64,000 nucleotides of DNA from Dryomyza anilis (GCA_951804985.1 OX638132.1:23412617-23476616); one strand, 5' to 3'. Positions 11,956-23,878 are shown, numbered from the stretch's first letter. Notes: generated from the sequence alone by a model not told the origin. Numbers and translations: made by a program.

Positions 11956-12606
11956 ATGGACATTAGACTGACAATGACTTTGTATGAAATAAAAATCATC
12001 AAGTTTGATTTTGAAGGTCATTGCCTACAAATGCTCTATTGTATGAGAAAATCGATGTGGAGAATTTTTAACGAAATCCGAGTATTGGAAATTGACCCGC
12101 CAGGACCTCAAATTATGCGTTTTCGTACCTGAATCCAAAATTTCAAAATTGAATTGAAGTGACGTCCCTCAAACGCAATAAAATAAAAATGTGGTTATGT
12201 TATCTATTGAAAAATTTTATTGGCTTTTCAACAAACTATAAATGAAAAAAATCCTTCATTTTTTATTTTCATCAGTTACGCCTGGACCGAAACAAATTAA
12301 TCTCAAAAGTTATTTTTATCCGATTTTTTCTATTTATAGTTTGTTGAAAAGCTAATAAAATTTTCCAACTGATAACTTACACACTTTTTTAGTTTAATGT
12401 GTTTGAGAGACATAATTTCAATACAATTTTAAAATTGTCAATTTAGGTACAAAAACGCTTACTTTGAGGTCGCGGCGGGTTCATTTCCCATATTTGGATT
12501 TCGCTGAAAATTCTTCACATCGATTTTCTCATCCAATAGACCATTTCTAGGAGGTGACCACCACTCGATTCGAAATCAAGATTTTCCGTTGTCAGTCTAA
12601 TGACCA
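11956..12606. mobile_element. Foldback (long inverted repeat) element
   Basis: The outer ends are CATTAGACTGACAA (11961) and its complement ending at 12602. The two halves are imperfect inverted copies of each other over roughly 290 bp, with the centre near 12260-12300. Matched words include GAGAAAATCGATGTG with its complement, and CAACAAACTATAAAT with its complement. I see no clear TSD. No protein is encoded. Confidence 0.75.
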
Positions 12607-13179
12607 TCCCATACATCAATTCACTGGTACTGGTTTTAATTGCATACTCAGTTTTTTCATGTAACGTAACGTTTTGGAGAAAATTGCTATCGGTATTTTA
12701 AAACGTTTTCACCCACACCGAAAAAATACTGTTTTAAAAATAACTAAAAATGTCTTTAAAATAAATACATATGTATTTGATTTACGTCCATATGTATTTA
12801 TTTTTACTAAACGTATGTAGTTGTTTCTACATGGAAAATTACTACATAATTTAACAGCTTTTCTATATAAAATTTCAATACATATGTAATAAAAAACCTA
12901 CATTTTGTTTTTATATATACGTCCAGAAATATGTAAAGAAAATACTACATATGCCTTTAATTTTACAATAATATGTAGTTATTTTACTTTGTTGTGATAA
13001 TTTATTAAAAAACATGTTTATTTTTATTAATTGGGGAAAATTTATAAATTAATATTAATATAATTTTTTTAATACCAAAAAAAAAAGATACAAGAATTAC
13101 AAATCTTAAAACTATTTAGTTGTATAGTGCAAATACAACTAAATATTGTCACTCACAACCACAAGAAATTTCTACACAT

Positions 13180-13182
13180 GAA

Positions 13183-13249
<67 letters not shown>

Positions 13250-13277
13250 ATATATAAATAAATAAAAATATAAATAA
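13180..13277. repeat. (AAAT)n microsatellite
   Basis: About 24 near-perfect AAAT units, with interruptions only near the right end. Confidence 0.95.
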
Positions 13278-13788
13278 ACCAAACATTTTCCTGATCATAA
13301 GATGGAAGCACCACTAAGTATCATCAGTCCTGACGACTCAAAGGAATGGCAAGCACTTAAGTGTTTCTTTTCGGTTAAAACACATAAGAATTATATGCTA
13401 TGGTAAACCCATACCATGGTAAAACCATAAAGATGTCACATCAACTATTACTGCCTGAACAGAATACAGGCGGCGATCGAATAATAAGAGAGCGAACGTT
13501 GAAAACTACAAAAATATGCCGTCTCAATGCTAACGTCATGGCGCGCCACATCAGCAAACTACTCATCTGCAGCTGCGCTCTATATTTATACACTGCAGAG
13601 TTGACATCTCTCATTAAGACGGTTCGGTCAGATGCTACGGACAATTTGGTTTGTTTATACACCGCTTTCGCAGGCATCCGTCGTGTGCAAAAAAAAAAAA
13701 CAACAACAACGAGGGACAACCTGCACGAGGGACAACCTTTCGTAATTCATTCGTCGGTGGTCCCACACGAATTCAAATGAAAGCAAAA

Positions 13789-14210
13789 AAACAGTTGGGA
13801 AGGTTAGATCACATGGGACATTTTAAAGTAGGTGTAATTATGATAGTTAGGATTATCAAAATTATAGTCGGTCTAAGCCGACTATAAATACCCTACACAT
13901 ATGTGTGGTTATCATTCAAAGTGATATATAGCTCACCAGGGTTTGAGAGTATTTGAGGGTACCAGAGTATTTGAGCATGATATCAATATATATTTGATCA
14001 AAAAAGTTTACCTAAGCACGTATACATAAAAATTGATCTTTATATGTACATTTTATATGAGGTATTTGAACATAAGTGGTCGGATCATAGGTCACAATGA
14101 ACCGATCTCGCCAATTTTTTCGCACATACAGCGTAGGTATATTAGTAATCTAAGTTATAAGTTTCATTTATCTAGATCTTCAATTTTAAAAGTAGTAGGG
14201 ATTTCAACAG

Positions 14211-14276
<66 letters not shown>

Positions 14277-14483
14277 GGACAGACAGACAGACAGACGGAC
14301 AGACGGACAGACAGACGGACAGACGGACAGACAGACGGACAGACGGACATCGCCAAATTGACTAAGTAGGTCATGCTGATCAAGAATATATATACTTTTC
14401 CATTCTGGAGATGCTTCCTTCTGGGTGTTACAAACGGCGTACCAAACTGAATATACCCTTTCACTCTTAGTGTAGGGTATAAC
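13789..14483 (-). mobile_element. mini-me/DINE-like element, copy 1
   Basis: Collinear, in reverse, with 59165-59876. It runs from CAGTTGGGAAGGTTAGATC on the left to GTGTAGGGTATAAC on the right. It includes the hairpin ATAGTCGGTCTAAGCCGACTAT (shared by other copies) and a GTCT/GTCC microsatellite. Dipteran mini-me elements are known for carrying (GTCY)n proto-microsatellites; I assign the family on that structure. Confidence 0.75.
14210..14349. repeat. (GACA/GACG)n microsatellite
   Basis: About 35 tetranucleotide units with GACG interspersed. It is the expanded internal microsatellite of the surrounding mini-me copy and gives open frames of RTDRQTD type that are not genes. Confidence 0.95.
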
Positions 14484-14490
14484 AAAACAT

Positions 14491-14668
14491 CAATACAGTT
14501 TGTACAATATGTAGAGAACGAATTTTCAATACATTGTGTAGTAAAAAATAAAACAAATAAAGGCAAATGTATTTAAAAACCAACAAAATATAGTAAAAAA
14601 AAATTTTTCAAAACAAAGACATAAAATGTATATAATTTGCTACAGTCATTTTTTCGGTGTACAACTTT
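14491..14668. repeat. Dispersed repeat, partner of 15100-15280
   Basis: About 175 bp shared with 15100-15280 in the same orientation, including ACAATATGTAG-like, TTTTTCAAAACAAAGACATA and CTGCAGTAATTTTTT-like words. It overlaps the right terminus of the CACCGAAAAAAT element. Confidence 0.65.
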
Positions 14669-15099
14669 AACAAATTGGAGGCTTGTTGACAAGTCTTCCA
14701 TATACATTTGAATATTAATTTAAATTGGACATTATTTTTTTTATTATTGGAAACGCTAAACATTTGGTTTTAAAAATATAAACAAAACTTAGCTGTTTTT
14801 GAAAGTAAATTATGTTTTCATATTTAGAGACATTTTAATAGGGCTGTTAATTTTAAGATTTTATGTAATAAATTCAATTTTAATCATTTTTTGTAAAAAC
14901 AATTAACTTTTAGTGATACATGTTTTTGTATACAGGGGAATTTATAGTAAATGTATAAAATATATTTTATAGAATAATTTATAATAATATGTAAATAATT
15001 TATAATTTAATTTTTAAACTATAATACACAAAATAATTCAATAATACATTTTATGTATTATCTAGTACACGTATTTCAAAAATAAAACCTACAGAAAAC

Positions 15100-15280
15100 A
15101 AATACATACTATATATTCTGCAATATGTAGAAAACGAATTTCTAATACATTATGTAGTAAAATCCAGACAAATTAATACAGATGTATAAAAAACGATCAA
15201 AATGTAGTAGAACTGCATTTTTTCAAAACAAAGACATAAATGTAGTATAATTTACTGCAGTAATTTTTTACGTACATAAC
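15100..15280. repeat. Dispersed repeat, partner of 14491-14668
   Basis: Direct, diverged copy of the preceding repeat. The terminal CGGTGT is changed to ACGTAC here. Confidence 0.65.
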
Positions 15281-18153
15281 TTAGAATACAAAATATATAG
15301 TACTGTAGAAAAATAGTTTAAAAAAAAAATTAAACAAATTTTTTCTTTTAATTGTCAAGCCTAATTATAGAATACTATTAAATGCTAATATTAGAATACG
15401 CTTTAAATACAATTGTATCTAAACTCGGAATTTTTTCATTAGTTTTGACAATTTTTTTATATAATTTTTTAGCTTCTAGGATATAATGCTTAACAAGAAA
15501 ATATATATGATTCTTCAGAGCAACTATCAAAACTACAATCTTCTTTCTAATTAACTACTTTTTTAAAATATGCACTGTTTACATAATTTTGCTACTCTGT
15601 AATATAATCAATATTAAATGAAAGTATTATAATTAGAAAGTACTAATTATTCATATTTACAGAATGCATACTTAGTTTTTTTCCTATTATGTGGCATTTT
15701 CAAATAAAATATTCTAGTTAAAACTGCTATTTTTTTAAAATTTTATATGTAATATATACAAATTTTAAACTTTTACAATTTTGAGGGAAACTGTAGGTCA
15801 TATTTTTAAAATGGGAACCGATGAAAAATGTTTGTTATTTTGATCGTTAGTTTGAACATTGCTCTGCATTACCAATAACCACTTTTCTATTTATAATTAG
15901 ATCCGAAATGCTGAAAAATCATCTAAATATCCCTGTATATAGAATTGATGTAAGTGGTTTCTATGGCAAACATTTTTTTGTGTGTTTTTTTTACTACTGA
16001 AATTAGCAGATTTGATAGTCTGGCTTTACTGATTCGCATTTTGTGGTCAAATTATATAAGAAATATTAAAAATTATAATTTTTACACACAACAACTGCAA
16101 CGCAATAAGCCAAACCAAAAATTGTAAAATGTTACTCTGACGTCACCGCTTTGCAACGATATGTTTCCGCTTGTGTTGCCTTCCGTTGTTTCGTTATGGT
16201 TTGAATTTATTTTTTCCTTTTGTTCTGGCACAGAACAAGCGGTGCTTGGCTCCTGTTTAGCGGTTCAACTTCCTGTGGCATTAACAGGCAATTAATAGCG
16301 CACTGCAATTCAGTACATGAAAAAATGCAAGGCATTTATACAAATGCCATACAAATAAATTTTCTTATTTTACAAATATATGTAGCATATAAATATATTT
16401 ACATTTTTGTACACAACATACACAAATTCTTGCAGTACACACCACATCGTGCATCCGTTCATTCAGTAAACGCATCAGGCCGTGAATTTATGCGCTCGCC
16501 TATGTTGAAAGGATATTTTTTATTAAAGTTTTTATTTTTTTAACTGCAGACAGGCAAAGCGGCATTATCGTGCAAAGGCCGTTGTGAGAAAGGACATTTT
16601 ATGTACATGCACAAAAAAGATATCATAGCGTAACATATATATGTAGTAATAATTACAATTCATCCGCAGGAAGTAATTTATGAAATGTTAATGTTTATTG
16701 AAGTTCCGGTGGAAATATGAAAAACTAATAATAAATTTGTAAACTGTATCAATATAATTTGCACCTAGTACAAATATGGATTTAAGATTAATTACGCATA
16801 CATTTTATATGTGGTATAAAAAATAATTGTATAATTTGGGTATATAATTTATTTGTTCACATTAATATCCATTAGTCAGAGGCGCTAACGACTTCAAGTC
16901 GCAACATTATCACTTAACTTTCCCCACAGGGATATAAATAATTTTCACACATATATAATAAGGAATCAGAAAAATACAAACGGAATAAAAATGCGTCAGA
17001 CATTAAAAATTGCTCAATTAATTTTAATTTTGTAATAAAATAATATATTATAATCGTTCGAAAAAACCGTTAGAACACAAATTGTCAATACGAAAATAAC
17101 TTTAGCTGATTTCTATTTCTTGTGTTTTTTGCAGTGTTTAACTATTTAAACTATTTAAAAAAATCCCCCTTGAATATAAAATAATTTATAACTTATGAAA
17201 TAAAATATAAATCAAATGAAATTTATCCCTCGAAATTGTCATCTTAAGATGAACAAGAAATTAAATTCTAATACTAATTCAAATACTAATAATTAAATTC
17301 AAATACTGGGATATATAAAAGCTTTTACTGCAATCTTATTTAACACATTATTTTGTACCCAGACTGCGCAATAATTTTTTTTAAGTTTTTGTTTTATAAA
17401 CCATTTAGGAAAGCGGTTCTTTTTCTGTTAAATGCTGTTAAATATTTGTAACAAAAATATTTTGCGATTTATAAATCAAAATTACAATGTATGATATTCA
17501 TAATGGAAATAGGACTAGGTTTTATGTTTAATTTATTTTCACTGTTTTTGTTCATTGATTTTTATTTTACATTTGATTAATTTTTTTTTAAGTAAGTGTA
17601 CTCATTTTTGTGTTTAAATCTTGTTTGTTATTTTTTCTTTTATTTTTATTTACGTTTTAGACTTTGGTTTTGCTTTTAACGTTTTTTTTTATTGTTTTGT
17701 TCTCTGTCTGTTTTTGATTTGGTTTTAGAGATTGACTTTGTGGTTTGTTTTATTTTTTGTTTTTCTTTATTTATGAGTTTTTTCATTTTGTTTTAAATTT
17801 TATTTTGCATATTTGCATTTTGTTTTTCGTATTTTACTATTGTATTTTTGCTTTTGTTTTTGAGTTTACTCGTTTTTTTATTTGCGTCTTTTTGTGTTTT
17901 TTTTAATTTGATTTTGTTGTTATTACCACACCCTTTTTTTTCAATTCCGTCCATAAGTCAACCTTCGGACTCCATAGTATCCTGGTGCAAAATTTTACTC
18001 AAATCGATGCTAGAAAAACCGATATCCTGACAGACAGACTTTAAATAAAAACAAACGCAGTTTTACTTTGCTATTTTGTGTGAATTGCATTACCATCCGA
18101 AAAAAAAAATAACATTAATTTTAATTAAACATAAATTGCCTTAACTAAAAAAA
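15281..18153. other. AT-rich spacer; no gene recognised
   Basis: No supported gene. A GC-richer unique island at about 16130-16560 contains TGACGTCA at 16138-16145 and a frame of about 107 codons without known motifs. About 17510-17940 is strongly T-rich on the plus strand, a strand-asymmetric low-complexity stretch. 17942-18040 is a short non-repetitive patch of unknown nature. Confidence 0.4.
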
Positions 18154-18157
18154 ATAT

Positions 18158-18690
18158 TGTTACGAAAATTCAGTCTGCGGAAAACTGTTCTACAAGTTCG
18201 TATCTCTGGATTGTGTACAAAATAAAAACACTCTTATGTTTGGTTTTAATTATAACAATTAACTTTATTAATTCATTTTAATAAACATCTTTACTAATAA
18301 CAAATTCTAACAACTGCTGCATGTCCACAATTTAACTTGACATTTATCACACGAGGTGCACTCGACCACTTTACAATCACTACTGAAGTGCTGTACTTCT
18401 GATGCGTCTCCCTTATATACTGCATGCATCAGTTAGACACGTTTCGACAAGCTTCGACTTTTTTCGAGAACCTTCTACTCGTTTCGTGATTGACGCATGC
18501 TATTGGCATCTCATTCGCACTCATGTGTTTTAATGTGCAGATCTTCTATCTCATTCTCGCACATTGCTCGTTACACTGAATGATCTTCCGTCACTTTCTA
18601 ACACATTGCTTAGTGCGCTGAATTGTCTTGCGTCTCATTTATTAATGTTGAATGCTTGCACAGTGGGGAAAATTTCCTCTTTTCGTAACA
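18158..18690 (-). mobile_element. Solo LTR of a Ty3/gypsy-type element
   Basis: It starts TGTTACGAAAA and ends TTTTCGTAACA, a TG...CA structure of 533 bp flanked by ATAT on both sides (18154-18157, 18691-18694). On the minus strand there is a TATA box (AGTATATAAGGG, about 18409-18420) followed about 150 bp later by AATAAAG (about 18263-18269), so transcription would run leftwards. No internal sequence adjoins it, which indicates LTR-LTR recombination. The sequence is unrelated to the LTRs at 20512, 31014 and 41366. Confidence 0.85.
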
Positions 18691-19157
18691 ATATGAAAAA
18701 AAAATCCATAATACGTTCTTATTTGAAAATGTGAAGCAGCTTTTTGCATCATTTATAAGTGGTGCTTGCAGGAGTATATAGGTGCTGAAGTTGCTCACAA
18801 ACTCCCAGTGGATAATTGCGAAGCAATTACTGCAGTTTACTGCAACATCAAGATTAATGATCAGCGCATAAAGTTTTCAATGTAGCTAAGAATATGTAAA
18901 TCATACTGTGCTATCGTGCTATCTGAGAAAATCATCTGTATAGTTTTAATTAAATTTAAAGTACAATGTATTAATTTAAAATAATATTCTGATATCTCTT
19001 TTTAATTTTATTATAGCCATTAATCATTATGTGTGCGACGAGGTATCCGTGTACCTACAGACAATAAACATAAAAAAAGAGCAATAAAATATATTATTTT
19101 TATATATACGTATACCTTATCGCCCTGATTAGGGTGTTTTTTTTTTAGTCGCACACA

Positions 19158-19376
19158 CACCCAGAAATAAATTCCCTCAAATCCCATTAAAATTGATCAA
19201 TAGGACATTTATTGATTTAATAGTATACAAAAAATAAAAATTTTCATATAAACTCAATGGCAATGTCATGGTATTTTCTAGTATTTAATGGTATTTTCCG
19301 ATTAAAATAATAATTTATCCTATTGAATATTTTTAATAGTAAAAAACTATTATTTATATAGTATTTTTTCTGGGTG
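19158..19376. mobile_element. Small inverted-repeat element (MITE-like)
   Basis: 219 bp with CACCCAGAAA at the left and the complement TTTTTTCTGGGTG at the right. AT-rich interior with no frame. The TSD is ambiguous because CACA and CAC surround the ends. Confidence 0.6.
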
Positions 19377-20355
19377 CACTATGGTTAATTAAATTTAATT
19401 TTCAACGGAGAAATTTTGATAGAGAACTAAATTTGTTTAGTATTTTAATAAACTAAAAAAATATATTTTTTCTGAGAAATTGAATTCTATTTCAGTAAAA
19501 TATATCGAATTGAAGATAGAATTTAAATGATTTAATTCTTATTCATATTCTTATCGAATGCTGTATTAATAATCTTTTGTAATTTGGTAGTTTATACTGA
19601 GTACTAATTTAAATGCCATTTTACTAAAAACAACTTTTCGGACCGTTCATAAAAATCAACATTGATTTTTTTTTTAAATGATCCCATATTATTCCAAATT
19701 AGCAAGAATCATTAGAGATTTTTACACATCAGTTGGAAGTGGTAATCACAAGTTTTATAATATTTTAAAAATATATCTTTTAGAGTGCATAATATGGATG
19801 TGTGACTAATCGATTTAAACTGATTGGTCAAGTCATTGGTTAAATGATTAGTTACAATTTCTATTCATTAATTTGTTAAATTAAAAATTATTTCCAAAAA
19901 TATAAATGTAAATAATAATGACATTACATTTAAACATATTCCATTTTAAAATCATCATGTATGAAAGTTTTGATTGAGATTTTGCGTACACGCAGGGAAA
20001 AATGTAATTGGATATGTTTGAATTCAAATATAATCTGTTCTTAGAAATGAATAAATATGTTTGCAATATTGTTTTAAATATAATATATTCACAGTTTTAA
20101 TAAATATAATATCGTCACTATCATGCCAAAGGGGCGAATGTGCAATTTTTGGCATTTGCTTTTTTTTACATTTTTGAATGTAGTTTTTCCTCAAGTATAC
20201 TGTCGCGTGTTGTTTTGTTGGATAGTTCTAGCCACAAAAGTCAAAACCAAATTTTGAAAATCTTGTCATGCCAAAAGGGCGAATCTTTCCTTTATCGCCA
20301 TAACTATTTATTGGTAAGAGATAAAATAGTAGTGTAAAGACATTTATTGTTTGTC

Positions 20356-20489
20356 TTTAAAGCACCTATCGATCTGCATCATTAATTAAAAATATTTAGT
20401 CAAACATTAATTTGCCATTTGTTATTTGCAAGAAAAAATGTTTGACAAAATATTTTTAAATAATGATGTATTTCGATAGGTGCTTTAAA
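20356..20489. repeat. Hairpin repeat with TTTAAAGCACCTAT ends (copy A)
   Basis: 134 bp beginning TTTAAAGCACCTATCGAT and ending in the complement-like CGATAGGTGCTTTAAA. Both arms continue inward (GCATCATT with AATGATG), so it would fold into one long hairpin. Confidence 0.75.
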
Positions 20490-20511
20490 AATAAACAACA
20501 CTACTAAAAAC

Positions 20512-21377
20512 TGTAACGTGACCGGTTCTCCGGGTTCAGAGCTGGGATATCCTCAGCGGGCTCCAGTAGTCCGCGCGTTACAAAATTTATTATTGTGCAG
20601 GGAAACCCTCATAGAAATGATCACACCGACACAAGTCTTTAATTTATGCGATATACATCGCGTTTATTGTGAGTTAGTATTATATTAATTAAGTATTTAA
20701 TTATATCGCAAAATTCCCCGTGCGTTGTCTCTGCGTACTGTTGACGGGCCGCTGCTGCATACGGGCCTCTGCTGCATCCGGTCCCTCGCCGCTTCTAAAT
20801 TTTATATATATGTTATCTTAACCAGACTTACTCCAGGCCGCCTTGCTGGAACTGTGCTTATCCTTGGTCCTTAACCAGGACGGGAAACTGAACCTCCGGT
20901 CACGGTACAACGCTCCTACGGATCTCGCCTGCAGAAAGCGTTGTAACCGATCGGTCTTGTCGAGGTCGAAGTCAGGAACAGAGAGCGCGAATTAACGCTG
21001 TGCAGCGCCTTTTAAAGGCCTGCGATTGGTGACTTGTTGCCTCGATTGTTGATTTGTTGACCGATCGTTGGTGACTTGTTGCCCGCCGCTCTTGTAGTTT
21101 CGTCCATCCGTGTGAGCTTTCTCGCTCACCAGCGAGAGTGTGATAGTGACGCTTTTGTCGCTTCGCTCACTGGTGAGTATGTGTTAGTCAAACACTTGTT
21201 GCTTTCTTCGCTTCACCAGCGAAAGCTTTGCTCACTGATGGGTATTGGTGGCTTTCGTGCCACGTGCCTGTGCCTCGCTTATGTCGACGGCTTTGATTCC
21301 CACGCTGATTCTTATTCAACGCCGTACAGCAGCGTAAATGTGTGGTTACCATTTGCCCCCCAAATGGTACCGTCACA
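20512..21377 (-). repeat. 3' LTR of copy A
   Basis: 866 bp. On the minus strand it starts TGTGACGGTACC and ends GGTCACGTTACA. A TATA-like CCTTTAAAAGG lies at about 21008-21018 and an AATAAA signal at about 20586-20591 (both minus). I saw no difference from the LTRs at 31014 and 41366. Confidence 0.92.
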
Positions 21378-21387
21378 CCCCCTCCCT
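21378..21387 (-). other. Polypurine tract, copy A
   Basis: Minus strand AGGGAGGGGG directly before the LTR, the expected plus-strand priming site. It overlaps the stop codon of the protease ORF. Confidence 0.8.
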
Positions 21388-23878
21388 ACTTCGGGGTGGA
21401 TGAGAGTGGAAGTCGTATGATGCTTACGACGTCCGAGTAGTTGATGCGGATCCGCCACCGATAGGCGCCGTGAAAGTGAATACATGACACCCGCTTGTGG
21501 GCTGGCCTGTCTCGCCTTAGTCGGTGCACCGCTGCCATCACCTCTGGGGGAACCTCGTCGAGTCTCTCCGATGATGGTGCGCTCTCTGGGGGGTTGTCCT
21601 CGTTTGCCCCCGCCGTTGGAGCATTTGGGCTGTCCATACCGTTATGGTGGACGCTCATCTGGCTCTTGTGGCTGCTCTTACTGTGGTGGGTACTGCTGCT
21701 ACCTCCACTACCGCTGCCTCTGCTACTTCCGCTACTACTGCCGCTGCTACTGCAACTGCTACTTCCGCTACTACTGCTACTCTCGCTACTACTTCCGCTA
21801 CTGCCGCTGCTGCTAGTACTGCTGCTACGCCTAACAGGCTCGTACTCCTTTCGTGCGGCTGCTGTGCGCCACGGTGTGGTCCGAGTTGCAGTGCTCGCTG
21901 TCGAATGTGGTGACGTTGGTTCGGCCGCCTGCCGCGCCACTGGTTCTGCTGTCACTGCTTCGTTCACCACCGGCCACTGCTTCAGTAGCTGGATCTCGGG
22001 AAGCGTCATATGTCGCGCTGCTTCTGCCGTCGTTATGCGTGGGGCCCTCCGTGTCGCCCCTGGCTGACCACTCTGCGTAGTAATCACCGCCGTCCGCGGT
22101 GTGGTGCTGGTTGTTGCCTTGTCCTGGGCAGCTGCTACAGCCGTCCGCTGTGCACTCTGCCAATCTCCTGCTCTCTGTGGGGCGCTGATATTCGCGCCAG
22201 CCACCTCTGACCGCGGCATTATTGCTATGCCCGCGCCTCTTTGATTCTTCGCCTGCACAGCCGTCCGCTGTGAGACGCTCGTGGTCGCTTCGTCTGCAGC
22301 TGCTACAGCCGTCCGCTGTGCAGTCTGCGTGTTCGTCGCTGGTGGTGGGGCGCTGATTGACACGCCCGCCACCTCTTGGTGCGTCTGTGTCGTCACCTCT
22401 TCGCTGCGTCGCTGTTGCGCTTGTGCGGCGCCTTGCTTTGCGGCGTCCAAAACCTCCTCAATCTGGGTGCCTACAGCCGTCCGCTGCGCACTCCGCCAGA
22501 CATCCTCCCACTTTGGAGCGCCGGTTTCCCAGCCTACGGCCTCTTGGCTCGTTTCCATTGCCACATCGTGGCTTTGCTGCTGCGTCTGTGTGGCCACTTG
22601 CTGTGCGACGCCAGTCGCCTCTGTCGTTGTCGCAGGCGCGACCCTCTGTCGCGTCATTACTGCCTCTGTTGCTGTTGCAACCATCTGCTGCGTTGGGGCC
22701 TTCACTGCCCTTTGTGCCGGACGTCTTGAAAGATCCGGCCATGCGATGCCTATCGCCGTTCCCGCTTCCCGGGCCAACTGGCGAATTTGCTTAGCCACGT
22801 CCTCTCGTTTGGTAGCGCCTTCTTTCCCCGAAAACCAATTCGCCCTGTTGATAGGCGGAACCAAGTTGTTCAAGGGGTCTCGTCGCAATGACTCCACATT
22901 GCGTAACAGATATACGCCGCAGTCCGTCAAATTCGGCTGTTGTGGTACTCTCACCTCGTAACACGGCATGTTCTTCTCGGTGAACTCATGCCCGGTTGCG
23001 CCACCTTTCCTTGAGACCTCCGTCAAGAACCTACGCACCTTTGTAGCAGCGTGTTTGCGCGATTGTATGGCCAGCGAGTCTATGATGAGGATGCACGGCC
23101 GCTGTCCTTGCATACCGTCGCCCTGTGTCGCGCGCCATGCGGGATCCTGTGGCGCCGCGCCCTGTAGACAGATCGCCGCCAAATACCAGAGCAGGTTCTC
23201 GTTGATTGGCACCAACAGCAGATCCTGTGAGAACGGATCCATCTTTCTGGTCCACGTCTTCGCGCAGCGCTCGATGTCATTCGTCATGCTTGTGTAAAAG
23301 AACGTATCATACGCATACATTCTTCTGCCCGGAACTACATCTTCGGTGTTTCGTAGTGCCCACTGCACCCCGAAATTCACGATCGTATCGTTCACGAATC
23401 GCCCTGCCGCTAAGAATCGGTAGTCGCCGATGGTCACCGCTACACCGCGCCCCATCGGCGGGTAGGTGAACAAATGCCGGGTATCACCATCACGTTCCAT
23501 GACTGCTGACAATTCTGGTATCACCTGCTGTCGCTCCCGCATTCCGGCAATCATTGCGGCACCTGCTGCCGTGTTCCGGATGCTCTGCGTTGTTGGTGCG
23601 ATTGGGGCGCCTGCGTTTGCCCTTGCAACTGCGGTGCTAGTTGCCTTCGTTGCCGTCACGGCGCTTGTCGTCGCCGTCTCCCCCGCTGCCAGAAATGCTG
23701 GGAAGGCTCCTGTGTGAGCATGGGCTTCTACACGCAGTCGCTTACCGCGTCCTTCGAGCACTTCGACGTACTCTGGGCCCAGCGGTTGAGTGCGTCTCGT
23801 TTGCTGGAGACTATCCAACAACTTCTGCCGATAATGCGCTGCACTTTCGGCCAATTTATTTGGATCACAATTATCCAT
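21386..23878 (-). CDS. ORF3, Ulp1/SENP-like (C48) cysteine protease, copy A, catalytic His lost
   Basis: 830 codons, identical to the copy B protein except for one residue. The protease domain spans about residues 145-335. A GDYRFLAAGRFVND segment (about 155) matches the conserved substrate-side region of Ulp1 proteins. The Asp motif IIDSL (Asp267) and the Gln314/Cys320 motif QQPNLTDCG are intact. The base at 23190 turns codon 230 from CAC (His in copy B) to CTC (Leu), so the HWYLAAI histidine motif is broken here. Ulp1/SENP enzymes use a His-Asp-Cys triad, so this copy should be inactive. After the domain come repeated AQRTAV motifs and a serine/glycine-rich stretch. Start chosen: ATG with A at -3 and G at +4, about 290 bp after the pol stop. 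Confidence 0.85.
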   Translation of the reverse strand: MDNCDPNKLAESAAHYRQKLLDSLQQTRRTQPLGPEYVEVLEGRGKRLRVEAHAHTGAFPAFLAAGETATTSAVTATKATSTAVARANAGAPIAPTTQSIRNTAAGAAMIAGMRERQQVIPELSAVMERDGDTRHLFTYPPMGRGVAVTIGDYRFLAAGRFVNDTIVNFGVQWALRNTEDVVPGRRMYAYDTFFYTSMTNDIERCAKTWTRKMDPFSQDLLLVPINENLLWYLAAICLQGAAPQDPAWRATQGDGMQGQRPCILIIDSLAIQSRKHAATKVRRFLTEVSRKGGATGHEFTEKNMPCYEVRVPQQPNLTDCGVYLLRNVESLRRDPLNNLVPPINRANWFSGKEGATKREDVAKQIRQLAREAGTAIGIAWPDLSRRPAQRAVKAPTQQMVATATEAVMTRQRVAPATTTEATGVAQQVATQTQQQSHDVAMETSQEAVGWETGAPKWEDVWRSAQRTAVGTQIEEVLDAAKQGAAQAQQRRSEEVTTQTHQEVAGVSISAPPPATNTQTAQRTAVAAADEATTSVSQRTAVQAKNQRGAGIAIMPRSEVAGANISAPQRAGDWQSAQRTAVAAAQDKATTSTTPRTAVITTQSGQPGATRRAPRITTAEAARHMTLPEIQLLKQWPVVNEAVTAEPVARQAAEPTSPHSTASTATRTTPWRTAAARKEYEPVRRSSSTSSSGSSGSSSESSSSSGSSSCSSSGSSSGSSRGSGSGGSSSTHHSKSSHKSQMSVHHNGMDSPNAPTAGANEDNPPESAPSSERLDEVPPEVMAAVHRLRRDRPAHKRVSCIHFHGAYRWRIRINYSDVVSIIRLPLSSTPK

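Larger units (their letters stand above)
12712..14664. mobile_element. Inverted-repeat element with CACCGAAAAAAT ends (probable)
   Basis: The left end reads CACCGAAAAAATACTG. The right end, on the other strand, reads CACCGAAAAAATGACTG. Both subterminal regions are rich in ATGTAG and TACAT words. The interior holds a microsatellite and a mini-me copy, so it is either a composite or two unrelated ends. I see no TSD. Confidence 0.45.

Noticed and set aside
13400..13780. 126-codon frame as a host gene
   Set aside because: No recognisable domain, overlapping frames on both strands, and a lysine/threonine-rich stretch from a poly(A)/CAA run.
14033..14566. Frames rich in RTDRQTD or SVCLSVCP
   Set aside because: Translation of the (GACA)n microsatellite in a mini-me element.
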